From: Erythrobacter sp.
GTDB taxonomy: Bacteria; Pseudomonadota; Alphaproteobacteria; Sphingomonadales; Sphingomonadaceae
Length of the DNA stretch: 64,000 nucleotides
Direction: 5' to 3'
Assembly: GCA_002695185.1 (NCBI GenBank)
Contig: NZOF01000180.1
Span: 1 to 64,000, forward strand
In this document: positions 57,943 to 64,000 of the stretch, piece by piece
Numbering within the stretch: position 1 is the first letter of the stretch
Layout of the letters: each line of letters begins with the position of its first letter
Made by a program: the position numbers and the translations under genes
Notes under the pieces: generated by a model
Told to the model about the DNA's origin: nothing
Database searches by the model: none
What the model saw: only the letters and a program-made list of their open reading frames with translations

Positions 57943-58563
57943 ATGACTGACATCAGAACTATTGAAAACGCCGATACCTCTCAGATCGCTCAGTGGCTCG
58001 AATCGAGATTGGACTCAGCGCTGTCGGCGAAAGATGGTCCATTAATCATCACGGTCCCGGGTGGATCGACCCCTTTTCCCATAATCGCGCAATTACTTCT
58101 CGCGAATTTAGACTGGTCTCGCTTGGTGGTATGGCCGGGCGATGATAGGATCGTGCCGGAAGATCACGAAGCCTCGAATACCGGTAAGCTGCGCGCGCTT
58201 TTCGAACCTGTCGGGGCCGAAGTCATGACGCTTACCGTTATGGAGCGGGTTCCTCACTTCGATCTCGCCTGGTTGGGCATGGGTGCTGATGGCCACATCG
58301 CTTCGCTATTTCCCAACACGGACCCCAAACTGGAGGAGGACCGGCGCATCATTCGGCTTACGCCAGATCCACTGCCTCCCGAAGCGCCCTTCGACCGTAT
58401 CAGTCTGACCCTGCCGGCCCTTTTGAACAGCGATGAGATTATCTTCGTCATTCGCGGTGAGGACAAGCGCCAAGTGTTCGACGAAGCCGTGGGGCAGAAA
58501 CACGATTTGCCGGTTGCGAGGCTGCTTTCGGGCGCTAAACAACCGGTCACATGCTTCACCTGA
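57943..58563 (+). CDS. pgl: 6-phosphogluconolactonase
   Basis: This about 206-aa enzyme hydrolyses 6-phosphogluconolactone in the oxidative pentose phosphate or Entner-Doudoroff route. It has IITVPGGSTPFPIIAQLL, LVVWPGDDRIVPEDHEASN and LAWLGMGADGHIASLFPNTD, the catalytic His region, as in DevB/Pgl. ATG 57943 lies only 15 bases past the dps terminator with a weak GGTAGG site. It overlaps the Nudix gene by 13 bases. Confidence 0.93.
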   Translation: MTDIRTIENADTSQIAQWLESRLDSALSAKDGPLIITVPGGSTPFPIIAQLLLANLDWSRLVVWPGDDRIVPEDHEASNTGKLRALFEPVGAEVMTLTVMERVPHFDLAWLGMGADGHIASLFPNTDPKLEEDRRIIRLTPDPLPPEAPFDRISLTLPALLNSDEIIFVIRGEDKRQVFDEAVGQKHDLPVARLLSGAKQPVTCFT

Positions 58564-59021
58564 TCCCAGCCCCACTGCATCGCCTCGCTCTTCGCACCGC
58601 ATATCGGCTGCGGAATCGATTGCGCAAAGCTACCGGAAAAGCGCGCGATGGGGTGATGGTCATCGGTAAGGATTTCGAAGGACAGGTCCTGTTGGTGCGG
58701 CATAGCTACGGCCCGAAGGAATGGTTCTTCCCTGGTGGTGGTATCGCTAGCGGCGAAGATCCGGAATCGGCAGCACGCCGTGAGTTGCGTGAAGAAACCG
58801 GATGCGAAATAGAAGGGCTAAGGCTCGTCGGCTCTGTTGAGGAGACTATCTCCGGCGGAGAACATAAGGGATATCTTTTCGAAGGCGTGGTACACGACAT
58901 GCCCGAACCGGATGGCCGCGAGGTGATCGAAGCCCGGTTTTTCCCTACTCATTCGCTACCGCAGCCGCTTAGCCGTATCACGCAGCAGCGCTTGCAGATG
59001 TGGCAGGCGCGCAAGTCCTAG
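58551..59021 (+). CDS. Nudix hydrolase
   Basis: This 156-aa protein has a complete Nudix box, GGGIASGEDPESAARRELRE followed by ETGCEI, which binds Mg2+ and cleaves nucleoside diphosphate-X bonds. The N-terminus is arginine-rich (HRLALRTAYRLRNRLRKATG). Its substrate is unknown. The start overlaps the end of pgl by 13 bases; its stop overlaps the convergent dinB gene by four bases. Confidence 0.9.
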   Translation: MLHLIPAPLHRLALRTAYRLRNRLRKATGKARDGVMVIGKDFEGQVLLVRHSYGPKEWFFPGGGIASGEDPESAARRELREETGCEIEGLRLVGSVEETISGGEHKGYLFEGVVHDMPEPDGREVIEARFFPTHSLPQPLSRITQQRLQMWQARKS

Positions 59022-60133
59022 AGCAGCGAAAGCTGCGCATCCGGTCTCTTCGGCTCATCATCGCCGCCGCGCTCGAGCTTTGACAGCGTCAAGCCCATCA
59101 GCCGTATCGGCATGGGCAAGGGCAGGACTTCTTCGAGCAGCGACTTCGCAAGTGTTTCGAACTGCTTCCTGTCTGCGATTGGCTGTTCCACCGTTTTCGC
59201 CCTGCTGAAGATTTGGAAGTCCGTATATTTCATCTTGAGCGTTACGGTCCGTCCCTTCGCTTCAGCCCGCTCGATATAACCCCAGACGATCTCGATGATG
59301 TCGTCCAGGGTCTCGCGTAGCTCGTTTCCAGAAGACAGGTCTCGACTGAACGTTCTTTCGCCGCCAACCGACTTGCGAATGCGGCTGGATCGGACGGGAC
59401 GCAGGTCGATGCCGTGCGCCGCACGATAAAGATAATCGGCGAAACTGCCAAAATGAGCGCGCAGCCACTCTATGTCCTTAGCCGCTAAATCTGCCCCCGT
59501 TGCAATGCCTAGCCGTGTCATCTTTTCCTCCGCCTTGGGGCCTACTCCATGAAACCTGCGAACGAGGAGGGATTGGACAAACTCCGCACCCTGGCCTGGG
59601 CGGATGACGCACAATCCGTCTGGCTTGTTCTGGTCGCTGGCTAACTTGGCGAGAAATTTGTTGTAACTGACACCCGCGCTGGCTGTCAGCTTGGTTTTGG
59701 CTTTAATCTCCTGACGGATGAGCTCCGCGACACGAGTAGCGCTCCCAATGCCGAGCTTGTCTTCCGTTACGTCCAGATATGCTTCGTCGAGGCTAAGAGG
59801 TTCTACCAGATCGGTGTGATGCCGGAAGATCGCCCTGATCTGCTGGCTGACCTCCCGATAGACGTCGAAGCGCGACTTACAGAAGATAAGGTCCGGACAA
59901 AGCCGTTTGGCAGTAACGCTGGGCATCGCGCTTTTGACGCCGAATTTGCGCGCTTCATAGCTAGCCGCCGCTACTACGTCGCGCCCGCTCGACCCGCCTA
60001 CGGCAACCGGCTTCCCTCGCAGGTCCGGATTATCCCGCTGTTCGACACTCGCGAAGAACGCATCCATATCGACGTGGATGATCTTTCTCAGGCCGTCGGC
60101 TTCGGCGTCTTCCGTGTCGTCAGGCTCGATCAT
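59018..60133 (-). CDS. dinB: DNA polymerase IV (Y family)
   Basis: This 371-aa translesion polymerase has IIHVDMDAFFASVEQRDNPD, KPVAVGGSSGRDVVAAASYE, the catalytic SLDEAYLDVTE and a helix-hairpin-helix region RFHGVGPKAEEKMTRLGI. The little-finger domain follows (SVGGERTFSRDL). It ends PDAQLSLL, a β-clamp-binding-like tail (QLSLL). It is divergent from the MFS gene, with little space. Confidence 0.97.
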   Translation of the reverse strand: MIEPDDTEDAEADGLRKIIHVDMDAFFASVEQRDNPDLRGKPVAVGGSSGRDVVAAASYEARKFGVKSAMPSVTAKRLCPDLIFCKSRFDVYREVSQQIRAIFRHHTDLVEPLSLDEAYLDVTEDKLGIGSATRVAELIRQEIKAKTKLTASAGVSYNKFLAKLASDQNKPDGLCVIRPGQGAEFVQSLLVRRFHGVGPKAEEKMTRLGIATGADLAAKDIEWLRAHFGSFADYLYRAAHGIDLRPVRSSRIRKSVGGERTFSRDLSSGNELRETLDDIIEIVWGYIERAEAKGRTVTLKMKYTDFQIFSRAKTVEQPIADRKQFETLAKSLLEEVLPLPMPIRLMGLTLSKLERGGDDEPKRPDAQLSLL

Positions 60134-60198
60134 CAGGACCTAGATAGTCTGCTGGGTTGCAAATCGGAACCTTGTGGTCCACGCGCCATTTTGTGCAG

Positions 60199-61458
60199 AT
60201 GCGAAACGATCACCTAGCCAGCGGCGAACGGCCGCTTCCCGACAATGCGAAGCGCCCTGCGGTAGGCGAGCGCGAGCTTATCTGGATGATGGCTCTACTA
60301 ATGGCCTGCAACGCCTTCGGGATCGACGCTATTCTCCCCGCTCTCGATGCATTGGCCGGTGATCTGGGCGCGACCGGAAACAGTCGTCAATTCGTTGTCG
60401 GGGCGTATCTGCTGGCGGCTGGCTTCGGGACGCTTGTTCCTGGCGCTTTTGCCGACCGTTACGGCAGGAGGCCGGTGCTTTTCGTCGCACTCGCATGCTA
60501 CATCGTGTTTTCGATCGGATGTGCACTGGCAACCAGTTTCGACATGCTGGTGATCTTGCGCGCTGCGCAGGGTTTCTTTGCTGCCGGCATTATTGCTCTT
60601 CCGCCTGCCATTATTCGCGACCGGGTCGGTGGTGACAAAATGGCGCGCATGATGAGCCTCATCTTCGTGATTTTTCTCCTTGTCCCCGCCGTAGCGCCGA
60701 CGATCGGGCAGGCTGTACTCGCTGCAATGGGCGATTGGCGCTGGATTTTCGGGGCAATGGCGCTTGCAGGCACGATAATGACGCTGTGGGTATATTTCCG
60801 TCTACCGGAAACGCTGCACCAGGAAGACAAACAGGAAATCCACCTGCCAACTATCCTGCGAAACATGGCAAGCGCGGTGACCCTTCGTGAGACAATCGGC
60901 TATACGCTCGGCAGCGCACTTGTCTTCGGCGGATTGTTCGGGTTCATCAACTCGAGTCAGCAGCTGATTGGCGAGGCCTTCGGAGCCGGCGATCGCTTCC
61001 CCATGATCTTCGCAATTTGTGCAGGCTGCATGGCGATCGCCAATTGGTCGAACAGTCGCATTGTCGAGCGCTTCGGCGCGCGCAAGGTAAGCCATGCCGG
61101 CCTCTTCGCTTTCATTGCCGTGGCTATTGCTCAGCTTTATTTCGCCAGTCAGCCGGATGAAACGCTGTGGACCTTCGTGCCGCTTATGGCTGCCAATATG
61201 AGCCTCCTTGGCTTTATCGGCGCAAACTTCGGCAGTATAGCGCTTCAGCCGTTCCACAAGATCGCCGGCGCCGCATCGAGCGCGCAAGGCTTTCTCCGCC
61301 TGACCAGCGGTGCAGCGCTCGGCTCGTTCATTGGTTACGTCTATGATGGGACTGCGCGCCCGCTGGCGCTTGCCCTGCTATGCACCGCTGTGCTCAGTCT
61401 TGCATTCGTCCTGTTTAGTGAACGCGGTGAATTGTTTGGCGAAAAGCTGGAAGACTGA
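60199..61458 (+). CDS. MFS transporter, Bcr/CflA drug-efflux type
   Basis: This about 419-aa inner-membrane protein has twelve hydrophobic segments and the MFS motif A GAFADRYGRRPVLFVALACY between helices 2 and 3. FGIDAILPALDALAGDLGAT near the start and the RAAQGFFAAGIIALPPAIIRD segment match the Bcr/CflA group. Substrates cannot be read from sequence. The chosen ATG 60199 is preceded by an in-frame ATG at 60157, which overlaps the dinB promoter zone. Confidence 0.88.
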   Translation: MRNDHLASGERPLPDNAKRPAVGERELIWMMALLMACNAFGIDAILPALDALAGDLGATGNSRQFVVGAYLLAAGFGTLVPGAFADRYGRRPVLFVALACYIVFSIGCALATSFDMLVILRAAQGFFAAGIIALPPAIIRDRVGGDKMARMMSLIFVIFLLVPAVAPTIGQAVLAAMGDWRWIFGAMALAGTIMTLWVYFRLPETLHQEDKQEIHLPTILRNMASAVTLRETIGYTLGSALVFGGLFGFINSSQQLIGEAFGAGDRFPMIFAICAGCMAIANWSNSRIVERFGARKVSHAGLFAFIAVAIAQLYFASQPDETLWTFVPLMAANMSLLGFIGANFGSIALQPFHKIAGAASSAQGFLRLTSGAALGSFIGYVYDGTARPLALALLCTAVLSLAFVLFSERGELFGEKLED

Positions 61459-61468
61459 GGTTTGGCAG

Positions 61469-63340
61469 CTACTCTGCGTTAGGTTCGACGACCGCCAATA
61501 CTGCCTCAACCTGAACCTGCCCGCCTTCACTGGCTGACAACTCTGTCACGGTGCCGTCGAACGGCGCAGTAAGCGCATGCTCCATCTTCATGGCTTCGAG
61601 GACCATGAGCCGCTGACCGGCAGTCACGCTCTCACCTTCGGCAACATCGACTGTAATCACCTTGCCAGGCATGGGGGCGAGAATTGCGCCATCGCCAGCA
61701 GCTGCTGCTCCCGAGCCACGCGACTGGCGATCGAAAACGAAACTCTGGCCATCAGCGAAGACCACGGCACGAGCAGGATCGACAAAGCCAGTCATCGTCA
61801 CATCGTCGCCTCCTTGCGCCGCTGCGACTGTGCGCGTCTCGCCCTTATGATGAAGGGTGGTGGCAAGTACGCCCGGAGCGTTGAGGCGAAGGCCAACAGG
61901 CAGATCGCCGTGTTCGTCGCTTTCCGCGAGCGCGATGAAGTCTGCCGCATTTTGCCAAACAGCATCGTCTGCAGTGTCCGATGAAATTAGGCTGTCCATC
62001 TTCGACGCGATGAAGTCGGTGTCCAGATTTGCATCTTCGAAATCGTCTTCGCGCAGACAATTGGCAATGAATGCCGCATTGGTCTTAACGGGCCAGATTT
62101 CGACGCTCTCGGCGACTTCCGCAAGCTGATCGATGGCTTCGCCGCGTGTCTCTCCCCAGACGACGAGTTTGGCGACCATGGGATCGTAGAAGGGCGAGAT
62201 TTTGTCGCCTTCTTCGACACCCGTCTCGATCCGACCTTCGACGCCCAGATCGAAGTGTTCGAGCGGACCGGTTGAAGGTAGAAATCCGCTCGAAGGATCT
62301 TCGGCATAAAGACGCGCCTCGATCGAATGACCATCGATAAAAAGGTCTTCCTGCTTTATCGGTATCGGCTGGCCACTCGCCACCAGCAATTGCCACTCGA
62401 CCAAATCGACGCCGGTTATTTCTTCCGTTACCGGGTGTTCCACTTGCAGACGGGTGTTCATTTCCATGAAGAAGATGCGGTCTGCGCGCAGGCCTTCGCT
62501 GGCATCGGCGATGAATTCGATCGTGCCCGCGCCCTCGTAATCGACAGCCTTCGCAGCGCGTACGGCGGCGGCGCAGATTTCCTCCCGCGTCGCTTCATCC
62601 ATGCCCGGAGCCGGTGCCTCCTCGATCACCTTCTGGTGCCGGCGTTGAAGCGAACAGTCCCGTTCGAACAGGTGAACGACATTGCCGTGGCTGTCGCCGA
62701 AGACCTGCACTTCGATATGGCGAGGCGAGGTGATCCATTTTTCGAGGATTACATCGTCGTTGCCGAAGCTCGACCTGGCTTCGCGGCGGCAGGATTCCAG
62801 TGAGGACAGGAACTCGCTCTCGGCGTCTACCTTGCGCATTCCTTTACCGCCGCCGCCAGCCACAGCCTTGATCAATACCGGATAACCGATCGCATCGGCT
62901 TCCTGTTTCAGGCGGTCTGCGCTCTGGTCATCGCCATCATAACCAGGGGTTACCGGCACGCCGGCTTCGCGCATCAATTTCTTGGCGGCATCCTTCAAAC
63001 CCATCGCGCGGATCGAGGCAGGTGGCGCCCCGACCCAGATCAGTCCGGCGTCCTTAACGGCCTGCGCAAAGTCGGCGTTTTCCGACAGGAAGCCGTAACC
63101 GGGGTGTATCGCTTGAGCACCTGTCTGCTTGGCAGCCGCGATGATCTTATCGCCTACGAGATAACTTTCCGTAGCGGGCGAGGGGCCAATATGCACAGCT
63201 TCGTCGGCACTGCGCACATGCAGCGCCTTCGCATCGGCGTCGGAATAGACCGCAACAGTCGCGATCCCCATCTCGCGCGCGGTACGGATGATGCGGCAGG
63301 CGATTTCGCCGCGGTTGGCGATGAGCAGTTTCGAGATCAT
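61469..63340 (-). CDS. Biotin-dependent acyl-CoA carboxylase alpha subunit, probably 3-methylcrotonyl-CoA carboxylase
   Basis: This 623-aa protein has the biotin carboxylase domain (KLLIANRGEIACRIIRTARE, the ATP loop AVAGGGGKGMRKV, FMEMNTRLQVEHPVTE) and a C-terminal biotin carrier domain with LEAMKMEHALTAPFDGTV. The MKMEH sequence and length resemble the methylcrotonyl-CoA carboxylase alpha subunit of leucine degradation, but propionyl- or acetyl-CoA carboxylases cannot be excluded without the beta subunit, which is not in the window. ATG 63340 starts MISKLLIANRG. Confidence 0.92.
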   Translation of the reverse strand: MISKLLIANRGEIACRIIRTAREMGIATVAVYSDADAKALHVRSADEAVHIGPSPATESYLVGDKIIAAAKQTGAQAIHPGYGFLSENADFAQAVKDAGLIWVGAPPASIRAMGLKDAAKKLMREAGVPVTPGYDGDDQSADRLKQEADAIGYPVLIKAVAGGGGKGMRKVDAESEFLSSLESCRREARSSFGNDDVILEKWITSPRHIEVQVFGDSHGNVVHLFERDCSLQRRHQKVIEEAPAPGMDEATREEICAAAVRAAKAVDYEGAGTIEFIADASEGLRADRIFFMEMNTRLQVEHPVTEEITGVDLVEWQLLVASGQPIPIKQEDLFIDGHSIEARLYAEDPSSGFLPSTGPLEHFDLGVEGRIETGVEEGDKISPFYDPMVAKLVVWGETRGEAIDQLAEVAESVEIWPVKTNAAFIANCLREDDFEDANLDTDFIASKMDSLISSDTADDAVWQNAADFIALAESDEHGDLPVGLRLNAPGVLATTLHHKGETRTVAAAQGGDDVTMTGFVDPARAVVFADGQSFVFDRQSRGSGAAAAGDGAILAPMPGKVITVDVAEGESVTAGQRLMVLEAMKMEHALTAPFDGTVTELSASEGGQVQVEAVLAVVEPNAE

Positions 63341-63388
63341 ACGAATGCGCTAGCCGTAGCTGCTTAAACCATCAAGCGGTGGGTCAGA

Positions 63389-64000
63389 CTACCATCCTGC
63401 GAGTGGACGATAATCGTGCCGCGACCAGGTGATGGGTTCAGTCGGGGCCGCAGGATTGTTACGCAGCGCCTGAAAAAACGCTGTGGCGACGTGCCATGTT
63501 TTTTCCAGTCCGTTTACGTGAGTACGCGTGTCCCATGCCTTTTGTCCGCGGTCTAGGACTTTGCGTCCGATCGCTCCGTAAATGTTCGCTGCCGCCAGTA
63601 CAGCCCAGCGCGAGCGGAAAGGCAGCTTCTTAGCGCCGAGGCGCGCAGCATCTTCGTGTTTCTGCATCAGCGCGATCATGCGAGGCATGATACTAGCGAG
63701 AACGAAGCGGTTCTCCGGCATCGCGTGCTCGCCCGGCGTCAGCCCCGCTTCCGCGAGCCACTCTGACGGAATGTACACGCGCCCCGCCGCGGCATCTTCC
63801 ACGACGTCGCGGCTGATATTGGCGATCTGGAACGCGAGGCCAAGATCATTCGCTCGATCGAGCGTCTCACCATCGTCGGATCGCACACCCATGATATGCG
63901 CCATCATTATGCCGACAGCACCGGCGACGTGATAGCAATAGCGCATCATGTCGCGCTCGTTCTTGGGAGCGAAGCCGGTGGCGTCCATCGCGAAGCCGGT
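63389..64000 (-). CDS. crtB: Phytoene synthase, C-terminal part (cut by window end)
   Basis: The last ~204 codons of a squalene/phytoene synthase are present. ERDMMRYCYHVAGAVGIMMA and LGLAFQIANISRDVVEDAAAGRVYIP contain the second Asp-rich motif that binds the diphosphate through Mg2+. It joins two geranylgeranyl diphosphates to phytoene, the first step of carotenoid synthesis. The 5' part, including the first DXXXD motif, lies outside the window; the internal ATG at 63988 is not the true start. Confidence 0.92.
   Translation of the reverse strand, partial: TGFAMDATGFAPKNERDMMRYCYHVAGAVGIMMAHIMGVRSDDGETLDRANDLGLAFQIANISRDVVEDAAAGRVYIPSEWLAEAGLTPGEHAMPENRFVLASIMPRMIALMQKHEDAARLGAKKLPFRSRWAVLAAANIYGAIGRKVLDRGQKAWDTRTHVNGLEKTWHVATAFFQALRNNPAAPTEPITWSRHDYRPLAGW

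Overview
The window looks like a chromosomal segment of an alphaproteobacterium of the order Sphingomonadales, most likely Erythrobacteraceae (Erythrobacter, Qipengyuania or a relative). The reasons are an overall GC-rich codon style, a 5S rRNA followed by initiator tRNA, a methionine synthase split into two proteins behind an ArsR-methyltransferase regulator, a tandem glycine riboswitch ahead of gcvT-gcvH-gcvPA-gcvPB, and a phytoene synthase at the right edge. This is inference from gene content; no database search was possible.

Layout: 1-340 is the end of an rRNA operon (5S, terminator, tRNA-fMet, terminator). 340-2500 is a poorly coding, decaying stretch with a frameshifted AraC/GyrI regulator and a gutted DUF6265 gene. 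2480-9350 (minus strand) holds a DUF5694 secreted protein, acs, the two-gene NHEJ system ligD-ku, and hspQ. 9478-15450 has tRNA-Ser(CGA), an MscS channel, an M61 peptidase, a class II glutamine amidotransferase interrupted by an in-frame TAG, and poxB. 15620-21780 (minus) is a 5-oxoproline operon: ATP-dependent 5-oxoprolinase, DUF969, DUF979 (frameshifted) and DUF2891. 21900-31860 is the most unusual region: a fused sucrose-phosphate-synthase/phosphatase-like protein, three further glycosyltransferases, a sulfotransferase, two paralogous Crp-like regulators and a GH3-like protein that has lost its catalytic residues. I read it as a candidate uncharacterised pathway for a soluble oligosaccharide or small glycan.

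31970-38580 is the methionine block: a palindromic operator, a SahR-like regulator, metF, metH in two parts, and a TauE/SafE permease. 38650-44200 is the glycine-cleavage operon under a tandem glycine riboswitch, apparently extended by an Nmad3 putative nucleotide-modification gene. 44186-53233 (minus) is mainly the valine degradation pathway (mmsA, acyl-CoA dehydrogenase, 3-hydroxyisobutyryl-CoA hydrolase, enoyl-CoA hydratase, mmsB) with two small lipoproteins and a RidA protein inserted, preceded by a DUF819 membrane protein and a PLP enzyme. 53351-64000 has tRNA-Gly(CCC), a frameshifted S8 subtilase, a PhoX-like protein, dps, pgl, a Nudix hydrolase, dinB, an MFS transporter, a biotin-dependent carboxylase alpha subunit and partial crtB.

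A cross-cutting feature is the number of broken genes. Three frameshifts sit in or next to 5-base homopolymer runs, which suggests either sequencing error or genuine slippage mutations. The amber codon and the internal deletion are of a different type and look like real decay.
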